NCBI GenBank assembly: GCA_944354085.1
Contig: CALVPW010000039.1
Span: 1 to 5,255 of the forward strand
Direction of reading: 5' to 3'
Length of the DNA: 5,255 nt
From: an uncultured Clostridia bacterium
Lineage (GTDB): Bacteria > Bacillota > Clostridia > Christensenellales > Borkfalkiaceae
Below are positions 1 to 5,255 of the stretch, piece by piece. The notes under the pieces were generated by a model, which did not search any database, was not told the DNA's origin, and saw only the letters and a list, made by a program, of their open reading frames with translations. A program made the position numbers and the translations under genes. Each line of letters begins with the position of its first letter. The stretch's first letter is position 1.

Positions 1-540
1 GGCGATTCAGAGCATGGTGCCCCTGGCGCTGAAAGCTGTGGAGGAACTGAAGAACCACGGCATCTCCGCGGAGCTGACCCCGTCGAGGTGTTCCGCCTCT
101 CGTCGGGCAATACCGAGAACGTGGCGCTGTACGCACCCGACGCGGGATGCGATCTTGCGGCGTTCCGCGACGTGGTGTTTTTGGACCGCCCGCCCGCGTG
201 CGCGCTGCAAACGGACGGGGCGAACGTCGTCGTGTGCGGCGAGATCGACGGCGGCAGGGCGCTTTACAAGCTCTCCGCGGCAAGGAGCGATCTTTTGGCG
301 GTGTTCGCGGCGCTTTGCACAGAGGGGGACAAGGTGACGGGCGCAAGTTATGCAGAAGCTGCAAAAAACTGCGGCGGGCTGGGTTTTTTGCCCGAGCAGT
401 TCATCTTTGCCATGACCGTATTCGAGGAACTCGGGCTCGTCTCGCTCGCCGACGGAAGGCTGCGCGTCTTCCGCGGGAAAAAGACGGAGCTCTCCCGCTC
501 GCAGCGCTATAACGCTGCCGTACGCTTTTTGGAGGAATGA
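1..540 (+). CDS. recJ: RecJ single-stranded-DNA-specific 5'-3' exonuclease, C-terminal part only
   Basis: This is the 3' end of a gene that begins outside the window; the frame is open from base 1 and ends at TGA 538-540. RecJ degrades single-stranded DNA 5' to 3' in recombinational and mismatch repair. Only the C-terminal region of Firmicutes-type RecJ is visible. It has a strand-rich stretch with DVVFLDRPP (about residues 56-64), then the segment SAARSDLLAVFAALC, then EQFIFAMTVFEELGLV, and the closing KKTELSRSQRY. This order matches my memory of clostridial RecJ tails. The catalytic DHH and DHHA1 domains lie upstream and cannot be checked. The first ~26 residues in this frame (to about base 80) are poor: third codon positions are AT-rich there and the residues look random, while another frame looks coding, so the true in-frame recJ sequence probably starts near base 79-85. 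The stop overlaps the GGAGG/ATG region of rel, and recJ-rel linkage is common in Firmicutes, which supports the call. Confidence 0.72.
   Translation, partial: GDSEHGAPGAESCGGTEEPRHLRGADPVEVFRLSSGNTENVALYAPDAGCDLAAFRDVVFLDRPPACALQTDGANVVVCGEIDGGRALYKLSAARSDLLAVFAALCTEGDKVTGASYAEAAKNCGGLGFLPEQFIFAMTVFEELGLVSLADGRLRVFRGKKTELSRSQRYNAAVRFLEE
2..79 (+). pseudogene. Out-of-frame coding fragment resembling transketolase/DXS C-terminal domain
   Basis: Bases 2-79 read in the second frame give 26 residues, including QSMVPLALKAVEELKNHG and ISAEL. Third codon positions here are almost all G or C, as in the genes downstream, whereas the recJ frame over the same bases is AT-rich at third positions. The residues resemble the start of the transketolase C-terminal domain (the pattern 'MV..AL.A.E.L...GI.AE' seen in DXS, transketolase and pyruvate dehydrogenase beta subunits). 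They do not obviously fit RecJ. Past base ~80 this frame degenerates into Arg/Cys/Trp-rich shadow sequence. It may be a chimeric contig edge, a recombination scar, or a recJ frameshift in which this is an unrecognised part of RecJ. The family resemblance is from memory and rests on a short stretch. Confidence 0.45.
531..535 (+). promoter_or_regulatory. Shine-Dalgarno site that decides the rel start
   Basis: GGAGG lies inside the last codons of recJ. It ends 1 nt before an ATG at 537 and 7 nt before an ATG at 543. Only the second spacing is normal for initiation, so ATG 543 is preferred, although 537 would give the classic ATGA stop/start overlap. Either way rel translation is likely coupled to the end of recJ translation. 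Confidence 0.75.
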
Positions 541-542
541 GT

Positions 543-2672
543 ATGGAATCCGTCCTCATGAAGATCTACGAATTTTATACGGGCGGCGACCGCGACATGC
601 TGCTGCGCGCCTACGACTTTGCCAAGGAAGCGCACCGCAATCAGCGGCGCGCCTCGGGCGAGCCCTATTTTATCCATCCGTGCGCCGTGGCGGAGATCCT
701 GGTCGATCTCGGGCTGGACGCCGAGACGGTCGCGGGCGCGCTTCTTCACGACGTGATCGAGGATACGCCCGCCACCGAGGAGGACGTCCGCCGCGAATTC
801 GGCGAAGGCGTTTTAACGCTCGTCTCGGGCGTGACAAAGCTGGATAAGATCGTCTTCAAATCGCAGGAAGAGGAGGAGGCGGAGAACTTCCGCAAGATCT
901 TCATTGCGATGGCGAAGGACATCCGCGTCATCATCATCAAACTTGCCGACCGTCTGCACAACATGCGCTCGCTCAATTATCTTTCCAAGGAGCGGCAGCA
1001 AAAGATGGCGCGCGAGACGCTGGATATCTACGCGCCCATTGCGGGAAGGCTGGGTATTTCGCAGATCAAGTGCGAGCTCGAAGATCTTTGCCTCAAATAT
1101 CTCGATCCCGCCGCATTCGAATTTTTGGTGGAGAGCATCCATCAAAAACTCGAAGAGCGCAACCGCTTCGTCGACTACGTCGTGGAGGAGATCAACGCGA
1201 TCTTAACGGAGAGCAAGATCCACGGCGAAGTGTTCGGGCGCCCCAAGCATTTTTATTCCATCTATAAAAAGATGAAAGATAAGCACAAGACGCTCGATCA
1301 GATCTACGATCTTACGGCGGTGCGCGTCATCGTGGGCACGGTGGACGAGTGCTACGAGGTGTTCGGCAAGATCCACAAGCGCTGGAAGCCCATCCCCGGG
1401 CGCATCAAAGATTATATCGCAACGCCCAAACCCAACTTTTATCAGTCGCTGCATACGACGGTCGTCACCAACTTCGGGCAGCCCTTCGAGATCCAGATCC
1501 GCACCGAGGAGATGCACCGCACGGCGGAATACGGTATCGCCGCCCATTGGAAGTACAAGGAACAGCGCGAAGAGGAGAGCTCGCTCGACGCCCGCATCGC
1601 ATGGATCCGCGAGGTGATGGAACTGCAGGGCGGCTTAAAGGACTCCAAGGAGTTCATGGATACCGTCAAAGGCGAGCTGTATTCCACCGAACTTTTGGTC
1701 TTTACGCCAAAGAGCAAGGTCATCTCGCTCCCCATGGGCGCAACGCCCGTCGACTTTGCGTACGCCATCCATTCGGAGATCGGCAACCACTGTACGGGCG
1801 CAAAGGTCAACGGCAAGATCGTCCCTTTGAACACGCAGCTCGAACTCGGCGACGTGGTGGAGATCATCACCTCGCCCACGAGCAAAGGTCCTTCGCGCGA
1901 TTGGCTCAAATTCATCAAATCGTCGTCGGCGCGCGCCAAGATCAAGTCCTTCTACAAAAAGGAGATGAAGGACGATAACATCCGTTTGGGGCGCACCATG
2001 CTCGAGGAGGCGGCAAAACGCAAGGGCATGGTGCTGTCAGAGCTCGTCACGCCCGAGAGCTTCAAAAAGGTCTCCGAAAAGCTCTCGTTCGATACGCCGG
2101 ACGAAATGTATTCGGCGATCGGATACGGCGCGATCTCGACCAATCAGGTGCTCTTCAAACTGATGGATTACTTCCGTAAGGAAGCGCCCGCGCCCATCCT
2201 GCCCACGCCGTTCAAGGAAAAGAACGCCAAGGGCTCCGTCACCATCAAGGGCATGTCGGGGCTGCTCGTGTCCTTTGCGGGCTGCTGTTCGCCCGTCCCC
2301 GGGGACGAGATCGTCGGGTTCGTCACGCGCGGCAGGGGGATCGTCATCCATCGCAAAGACTGTCCGAACATGAAGAACGCCGACCCCGCACGTCTGCAGC
2401 CTGCCGAATGGACGGCGCAGGAGGGACAGGCGCGCTTCAAAGCGTCCATCGTCGTGCTCGCCGAAGAACAGGGCGCGGCGCTTTCGGCGATCTCCGCTTC
2501 CATTGCCGAGATGAAGCTCGAGATCTCTTCCATCAACGGCCGTTACGATAAAAACAATTCCGCCATCGTGGAGGTGGGCGTCGCGCTCACCAACCGTCAG
2601 GACGTCGAGGTGCTCATCGGCAAGATCCGCCAGCATCCCAAGATCTTGGACGTGCGCAGAACGGCGAACTGA
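543..2672 (+). CDS. rel: Bifunctional (p)ppGpp synthetase/hydrolase (RelA/SpoT homologue, long Rel)
   Basis: Cytosolic stringent-response enzyme: it transfers pyrophosphate from ATP to GDP/GTP to make (p)ppGpp on starved ribosomes and also hydrolyses (p)ppGpp. At about 709 aa it is close to the usual length for long Rel. Domains in order (numbered from ATG 543): an HD hydrolase with H45, HDVIED at 69-74 and ADRLHN with D136/N140, all metal/catalytic positions intact; a synthetase domain with GRIKDY (R287-D290), the FYQSLHTT loop at 299-306 and EIQIRT at 316-321; a TGS domain from about 383 to 445; a zinc-finger-type domain with C581, C582, H603 and C607; and a C-terminal ACT domain from about 635. 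The RxKD motif, rather than the ExDD of synthetase-only RelA, together with the complete HD site indicates a bifunctional enzyme. It follows recJ directly with no apt gene between. The ATG at 537 is an alternative start adding two residues. No internal promoter is evident. Confidence 0.97.
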   Translation: MESVLMKIYEFYTGGDRDMLLRAYDFAKEAHRNQRRASGEPYFIHPCAVAEILVDLGLDAETVAGALLHDVIEDTPATEEDVRREFGEGVLTLVSGVTKLDKIVFKSQEEEEAENFRKIFIAMAKDIRVIIIKLADRLHNMRSLNYLSKERQQKMARETLDIYAPIAGRLGISQIKCELEDLCLKYLDPAAFEFLVESIHQKLEERNRFVDYVVEEINAILTESKIHGEVFGRPKHFYSIYKKMKDKHKTLDQIYDLTAVRVIVGTVDECYEVFGKIHKRWKPIPGRIKDYIATPKPNFYQSLHTTVVTNFGQPFEIQIRTEEMHRTAEYGIAAHWKYKEQREEESSLDARIAWIREVMELQGGLKDSKEFMDTVKGELYSTELLVFTPKSKVISLPMGATPVDFAYAIHSEIGNHCTGAKVNGKIVPLNTQLELGDVVEIITSPTSKGPSRDWLKFIKSSSARAKIKSFYKKEMKDDNIRLGRTMLEEAAKRKGMVLSELVTPESFKKVSEKLSFDTPDEMYSAIGYGAISTNQVLFKLMDYFRKEAPAPILPTPFKEKNAKGSVTIKGMSGLLVSFAGCCSPVPGDEIVGFVTRGRGIVIHRKDCPNMKNADPARLQPAEWTAQEGQARFKASIVVLAEEQGAALSAISASIAEMKLEISSINGRYDKNNSAIVEVGVALTNRQDVEVLIGKIRQHPKILDVRRTAN

Positions 2673-2716
2673 GGAACGCAGCGCCGCTACCGCCGCGCGT
2701 GCAGGCTTCGGCGGCG

Positions 2717-2723
2717 AAGGAGG
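2717..2723 (+). promoter_or_regulatory. Shine-Dalgarno site of the MBL hydrolase gene
   Basis: AAGGAGG is a near-perfect anti-SD match 4 nt before ATG 2728, with a second GGA even closer. It sits at the end of the 55-nt rel-MBL gap. That gap also contains CCGCCG (2690-2695) and CGGCGG (2709-2714), which could pair but are not followed by a T-run, so I do not call a terminator there. Confidence 0.75.
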
Positions 2724-2727
2724 AAGG

Positions 2728-3336
2728 ATGCAAGTTTTTAAGATCTATCCCATCGGATTTGCGGCGAACAGCTATCTCGTCACGGCGGACGGGAAGAACG
2801 CCGTCGCCATCGACCCCGCGCAGCCGCGTATCCTCCAAGAGGCGGAAAAACGCGGGCTCACCGTGAAAGCCGTGCTTTTGACGCACGGACATTTCGACCA
2901 CATCGGCGGCTGCGCCGCGCTGCAGGCGGCGGGCGCTAAGATCGGTTGCCTTGCCGCAGAGCGTCCGCTCGTCACGGGGACGGATAACCTCGCGGCGCAA
3001 TTCGGGGTACCCATGTCCGCGTTCCGCATCGATTTCACCTTCGAGGACGGTACCATGCTCGACCTGTGCGGGATGCACTTCCGCGTCATCGCAACGCCCG
3101 GGCATACCGCGGGCGGGGCGTGCTATGCGGCGGAGGGGTGTTTGTTCACGGGCGATACGCTGTTCGCGGGCGACGTGGGACGCACCGATCTTCCCACGGG
3201 CAGCGGGCGCGATCTGATGCGGAGCGTGCAAAAGCTTTTCGCCCTCGAGGGCGATCATACCGTCTACGCGGGGCACGGCGAGGACAGCACGCTCTCCTAC
3301 GAACGAAAATATAACGGATACATACAACAATGCTGA
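2728..3336 (+). CDS. Metallo-beta-lactamase-fold hydrolase, glyoxalase II-like
   Basis: A 202-residue cytosolic protein of the short hydroxyacylglutathione-hydrolase-like class (about 200-215 aa, lacking the extra C-terminal domain of true glyoxalase II). The full zinc-ligand set is visible: THGHFDHIGG gives H53, H55, D57 and H58; TPGHT gives H126; FTGDTLF gives D143 as the bridging aspartate; and YAGHGEDS gives H183. It is therefore expected to bind two metal ions and hydrolyse a thioester or similar ester. The natural substrate cannot be read from sequence, since members of this class are annotated as glyoxalase II, persulfide dioxygenase-like or simply MBL-fold hydrolase. There is no signal peptide or membrane segment. 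MBL genes of this type commonly lie between rel (often with dtd) and hemZ in Clostridia, as here. Its last codons overlap the start of hemZ by 7 nt. Confidence 0.93.
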   Translation: MQVFKIYPIGFAANSYLVTADGKNAVAIDPAQPRILQEAEKRGLTVKAVLLTHGHFDHIGGCAALQAAGAKIGCLAAERPLVTGTDNLAAQFGVPMSAFRIDFTFEDGTMLDLCGMHFRVIATPGHTAGGACYAAEGCLFTGDTLFAGDVGRTDLPTGSGRDLMRSVQKLFALEGDHTVYAGHGEDSTLSYERKYNGYIQQC

Positions 3337-4700
3337 CGAGCGATCTTCCCTTTCTCCCGCCCGAGCTCATGGACGTGGTGCGCCTCTTCGAAGGCGCGGA
3401 ACAACTTTCCGTCGAACATCACGGCGCTTATCGGAACGGCGTCTTTTACAACCGTTTCGTCGTGGACGGACGGGTATACGAGAGCGAGCGCGCCGCCGCG
3501 GCGGAGGATGCGCTCACCTATAAGAGCCTTTGCAAGCGCTATGCAAAGCTCGCGCTTTACCGCATCCTCTCCGAACGGACGGGCGAAACGCTCCCGTGGG
3601 GCGCGCTCACGGGCATCCGCCCCACCCGCCTTGCCTATGCCGAGCTCGAGGCGGGGCGCGACTTCGGGCCGCTCTTCGAGGAGATGGGCGTTTCGCCCGA
3701 GAATACCGCGCTTGTCCGCCGTGTCATCGAGGGGCAAAAGGGGATCTACGAGCGGAGCGAGGGCAATTGCGACCTCTTCGTCTCTCTCCCGTTTTGTCCC
3801 ACAAAGTGCAGCTACTGTTCCTTTATCACGGCGCCCATCGCGGCAACGCGCAAATATCTTGCAGACTATCTTGCGGCGCTCGAACGCGAGCTCGCGGCTG
3901 CCGCGCCTCTCATAAAGACACTGCGTTCGGTGTACATCGGCGGCGGCACGCCCTTCGTGCTGGAAGCGGACGAGCTCGAACGCGTGCTCGCGGCGATCGC
4001 GCCTCTTCGTCAGAACGGCTGCGAATATACCGTGGAGGCGGGCAGACCCGACGTTTTCACCCGCGAAAAGCTCGACGTCTGCGCCAAATACGGCGTCACG
4101 CGCATCTGTATCAACGCGCAGAGCTTTTCCGATGAGACGCTCGCCGCCATCGGCAGGAAGCACACCGCCGCCGATCTCGACGCCGCCTTCCGCATGGCAA
4201 AAGATTATCCGTTTTCCGTCAATTGCGACCTCATCGCGGGGCTCACGGGGGAGAGCGTGCAGTCGTTTTGCGCGAGCGTGGATGCGGCGGTCGCGTACGC
4301 ACCCGAGAATATCACCGTGCATACACTGTGCCTGAAAAAGGGCGCGCGCCTCAAAGAGGAAACGGCGCGCCTCGAGGCGGGGCGGCTCGCGGAAAGGATC
4401 GCCTACTCCCGCGCGGCGCTCACGCAGGCGGGGTACGGACCGTACTATCTGTACCGTCAGAAATATATGGCGGGCTCGCACGAGAACGTCGGCTGGACAA
4501 AACAGGGGCATGCCTGCGTGTATAACGTCGACGTGATGGAGGAGATCGCCGATAACCTCGCCGTCGGAGCGAACGCCGTCTCCAAAAAACTGTTTGCGGG
4601 CGGCAGGCGCATCGAACGCCACGGCAGCCCCAAGGATATCCCGACCTATCTTGCAAAGACAGCTCAGCTCATATCTGAGCGCGCCGCACTCTTTGCGTGA
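3330..4700 (+). CDS. hemZ: Radical SAM oxygen-independent coproporphyrinogen III oxidase-like protein HemZ
   Basis: A 456-residue protein of the HemN/HemW/HemZ radical SAM group; HemZ is proposed to oxidatively decarboxylate coproporphyrinogen III in heme synthesis. An N-terminal extension of about 145 residues contains LPWGALTGIRPTRLAY (88-103), typical of HemZ rather than HemN. The radical SAM core has the 4Fe-4S motif C156-x3-C160-x2-C163, GGGTP at 204-208, VEAGRPD, and the INAQSFSDETLAAIGRKHT region. The C-terminal part has HENVGW, YNVDVMEEI and a final IERHGSPKD. The residue two past the last cluster cysteine is F, as in HemW/HemZ, not the fourth Cys of HemN, so activity as a true coproporphyrinogen dehydrogenase is inferred from family only. 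Many clostridia carry hemZ without a full heme pathway. ATG 3330 overlaps the MBL stop and lacks a clear SD, so initiation probably depends on coupling; ATG 3369 is a weaker alternative that would remove conserved-looking N-terminal residues. Confidence 0.92.
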   Translation: MLTSDLPFLPPELMDVVRLFEGAEQLSVEHHGAYRNGVFYNRFVVDGRVYESERAAAAEDALTYKSLCKRYAKLALYRILSERTGETLPWGALTGIRPTRLAYAELEAGRDFGPLFEEMGVSPENTALVRRVIEGQKGIYERSEGNCDLFVSLPFCPTKCSYCSFITAPIAATRKYLADYLAALERELAAAAPLIKTLRSVYIGGGTPFVLEADELERVLAAIAPLRQNGCEYTVEAGRPDVFTREKLDVCAKYGVTRICINAQSFSDETLAAIGRKHTAADLDAAFRMAKDYPFSVNCDLIAGLTGESVQSFCASVDAAVAYAPENITVHTLCLKKGARLKEETARLEAGRLAERIAYSRAALTQAGYGPYYLYRQKYMAGSHENVGWTKQGHACVYNVDVMEEIADNLAVGANAVSKKLFAGGRRIERHGSPKDIPTYLAKTAQLISERAALFA

Positions 4701-4703
4701 TAC

Positions 4704-4735
4704 AAGATCTCCGTCCGAACGGGGATCTTTTATTT
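4704..4735 (+). terminator. Intrinsic terminator of the recJ-rel-MBL-hemZ operon
   Basis: A 10-bp stem (4704-4713 with 4720-4729, one G-U pair, loop TCCGAA) starts 3 nt after the hemZ stop and runs into TTTTATTTATTT. This is a textbook Rho-independent terminator position and shape. It would isolate the protein operon from the rRNA unit downstream. Confidence 0.88.
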
Positions 4736-4738
4736 ATT

Positions 4739-4758
4739 TGTACGCGCGTACGCGCGCG
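4739..4758. repeat. Alternating purine/pyrimidine tract with a 14-bp palindrome
   Basis: Twenty bases alternate strictly between pyrimidine and purine, mostly CG steps with TG and TA. Positions 4743-4756 (CGCGCGTACGCGCG) form a perfect palindrome centred on GTAC. Such tracts can adopt left-handed Z-DNA or a cruciform under negative supercoiling. It lies between the operon terminator and the rRNA promoter. Function is not known; it may simply be GC-rich spacer. Confidence 0.6.
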
Positions 4759-4817
4759 AAGGCTGCGGCGCCTTTGCGGCACTATATCTTGTGTCCGTCC
4801 GCCCGTTTCGGCGCAAG

Positions 4818-4869
4818 AAAAAACTTCCCGAAAAATATTCCGAAAAAAAGCGCAAATTGTCTCAAAAAA
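4818..4869 (+). promoter_or_regulatory. A-tract region upstream of the 23S promoter, UP-element-like
   Basis: Runs of A occur at 4818-4823, 4831-4835, 4843-4849 and 4864-4869, in an otherwise GC-rich genome. With a start near 4908 the last run falls at about -44 to -39, where the RNA polymerase alpha C-terminal domain binds UP elements of rRNA promoters. Spacing between tract centres is about 12-13 and 20 nt, only roughly in phase with the DNA helix. The role is inferred from position and composition. Confidence 0.55.
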
Positions 4870-4872
4870 TGC

Positions 4873-4901
4873 TTGACGAAATAATTTGCCTGTGCTAATA
4901 T
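4873..4901 (+). promoter_or_regulatory. Strong sigma-A type promoter for the 23S rRNA unit
   Basis: TTGACG (4873-4878) is separated by exactly 17 nt from TAATAT (4896-4901), and the bases before the -10 are TGC, an extended -10. The predicted start is near 4906-4908 (A or G). Together with the upstream A-tracts this has the architecture of a Firmicutes rRNA promoter. If the start is G4908, initiation could respond to GTP level and hence indirectly to (p)ppGpp, as known for B. subtilis rRNA promoters; this is inference, since the start is not mapped. Confidence 0.82.
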
Positions 4902-4905
4902 ATGT

Positions 4906-4934
4906 AAGCTGTCTCGCAAGACAGCTTGCTTTTT
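4906..4934 (+). terminator. Terminator-like hairpin at the 5' end of the 23S leader (plus orientation)
   Basis: AAGCTGTCT (4906-4914) pairs perfectly with AGACAGCTT (4919-4927) around a CGCA loop, giving 9 bp, and is followed by GC and five T (4930-4934). It has the shape of an intrinsic terminator but overlaps the predicted transcription start. For RNA from the nearby promoter it would be a 5' cap-like hairpin. For transcription entering from upstream it could act as a second stop. Which role applies cannot be told from sequence. Confidence 0.5.
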
Positions 4935-4936
4935 CC

Positions 4937-4965
4937 AAAAAAGCCCCTGCTTTCGCAGGGAAGCC
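4937..4965 (-). terminator. Terminator-like hairpin facing the minus strand
   Basis: On the minus strand the sequence reads CCCTGC-GAAA-GCAGGG (4960 down to 4945), flanked by a short GC pairing with a TT bulge, then six T (4942 down to 4937). The GAAA tetraloop and T-run make it a convincing minus-strand terminator shape. No minus-strand gene is visible in the window, so it may instead be a structural hairpin of the rRNA leader on the plus strand (stem 4945-4950 with 4955-4960). Confidence 0.45.
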
Positions 4966-5019
4966 GCAGATTGACAACTGTATAGCAAGAAAAGTACGTA
5001 AGGCAAAGAGAAATTCTAA

Positions 5020-5041
5020 GGCATGCGTGAGAGCGCATGCC
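5020..5041 (+). other. Stable stem-loop in the 23S spacer
   Basis: GGCATGCG (5020-5027) pairs perfectly with CGCATGCC (5034-5041) around a TGAGAG loop, 8 bp. It is not followed by a T-run, so it is not a terminator. It is probably a folding or processing element of the pre-23S transcript. Confidence 0.55.
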
Positions 5042-5150
5042 GCCGGTTAATACAATTTTTCGTTAGGACGATAAGTCGGACTCTGAAGAAAAGTGGAAAT
5101 CGGCCGAGTAAAAGTCATAGAATTTTGAAAAGAGAAGAGACGAGTAGAAA

Positions 5151-5255
5151 GATCAAGCTACGAAGGGCTCACGGAGGATGCCTTGGTATATGGCGCCGAA
5201 GAAGGACGTGGCAAGCTGCGAAAAGCTGCGGGGAGGAGCAAACATCTTAAGATCC
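5151..5255 (+). rRNA. rrl: 23S ribosomal RNA, 5' end (partial)
   Basis: From GATCAAGCTACGAAGGGC the sequence follows the universally conserved 23S 5' domain: CACGGAGGATGCCTTGG, then GAAGAAGGACGTGGCAAGCTGCGAAAAGC, then CGGGGAG. These blocks line up in order and spacing with the first ~105 nt of E. coli and B. subtilis 23S. The 5' boundary is set by alignment to the conserved GGUUAAG-type start and may be off by a few bases. The gene continues beyond the window. It is the large-subunit RNA of the ribosome, transcribed here from a promoter about 250 nt upstream and not preceded by 16S. Confidence 0.93.

Larger units (their letters stand above)
4908..5150 (+). ncRNA. Leader / pre-23S spacer region (16S-23S-spacer-like 3' part)
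   Basis: About 240 nt separate the predicted transcription start from the mature 23S 5' end. No tRNA and no 16S sequence (for example the anti-SD tail CCTCC preceded by GGATCA) is present. From about 4966 the sequence (GCAGATTGACAACTGTATAG, then an A-rich stretch to about 5019) resembles the motif near the end of Firmicutes 16S-23S spacers, where 'TTGAAAACTG'-type sequences linked to antitermination and 23S processing occur. The TTGACA at 4971-4976 belongs to this motif rather than to a promoter. The stretch 5042-5150 is A/G-rich and is presumably removed when 23S is processed. Confidence 0.6.

Noticed and set aside
2614..3330. A 238-codon open frame on the minus strand opposite the MBL gene
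   Set aside because: The plus-strand MBL gene has all catalytic motifs and a good ribosome binding site; the minus frame shows no domain and no convincing start context.
3297..4622. A 441-codon open frame on the minus strand opposite hemZ
   Set aside because: It is a shadow of a GC-rich gene: the plus strand encodes a clear radical SAM protein over the same bases, and the minus-strand residues are rich in Arg/Ala/Asp with no recognisable motif.
4662..4680. Hairpin GCTCAG/CTGAGC near the end of hemZ
   Set aside because: It is a 6-bp stem inside coding sequence with no T-run; the real terminator is just after the stop.
4759..4774. Small hairpin AAGGC/GCCTT between the terminator and the promoter
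   Set aside because: Only 5 bp with no T-run on either side; this can occur by chance in GC-rich sequence.
4971..5000. A second promoter using the perfect TTGACA at 4971-4976
   Set aside because: At 17-18 nt spacing the would-be -10 (GTACGT or TACGTA) matches consensus poorly, and the TTGACAACTG string is better explained as the conserved spacer motif before 23S.
4701..5150. tRNA genes, CRISPR repeats, insertion sequence ends or attachment sites in the noncoding region
   Set aside because: No cloverleaf arms or tRNA 3' end, no regularly spaced repeats, and no transposase or terminal inverted repeats are visible.
5023..5250. A 75-codon plus-strand open frame
   Set aside because: It runs through the pre-23S spacer into conserved 23S rRNA, so it is not a protein gene.

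Overview
The window reads as a piece of a GC-rich genome from the class Clostridia (Firmicutes/Bacillota). Codon third positions are strongly GC-biased, Shine-Dalgarno sites are GGAGG-like, and the gene set recJ - rel - metallo-beta-lactamase (MBL) protein - hemZ is a familiar clostridial neighbourhood. The 23S rRNA 5' end is also Firmicutes-like. The genus cannot be fixed from this sequence; an uncultured gut Clostridia lineage is a reasonable guess.

Positions 1-4700 are a tight, co-directional plus-strand operon. It starts with the 3' end of recJ (DNA repair exonuclease). Next is a complete bifunctional (p)ppGpp synthetase/hydrolase, rel, then a small glyoxalase II-like MBL hydrolase, then hemZ, a radical-SAM coproporphyrinogen oxidase-like protein. 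recJ/rel and MBL/hemZ abut or overlap and rel/MBL are 55 nt apart, so co-transcription and translational coupling are likely. A strong intrinsic terminator begins 3 nt after the hemZ stop. The apt and dtd genes that flank rel in many Firmicutes are absent.

Positions 4701-5150 hold no protein gene. After the hemZ terminator come a 20-nt alternating purine/pyrimidine tract, A-tracts resembling an UP element, and a near-consensus extended -10 promoter (TTGACG - 17 nt - TAATAT). Then follows a structured leader whose later part resembles the end of a 16S-23S spacer. The mature 23S rRNA begins at about 5151 and runs off the window.

Two things merit attention. First, the 23S gene sits directly behind its own promoter and the hemZ operon, with no 16S gene in between. 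This suggests an rRNA operon with 16S and 23S unlinked, or an assembly shortcut. Second, the first ~80 bases code in a different frame from the rest of recJ and look like part of a transketolase/DXS C-terminal domain, which points to a chimeric join or a frameshift. I see no novel defence, mobile or biosynthetic system; the protein-coding part is housekeeping.
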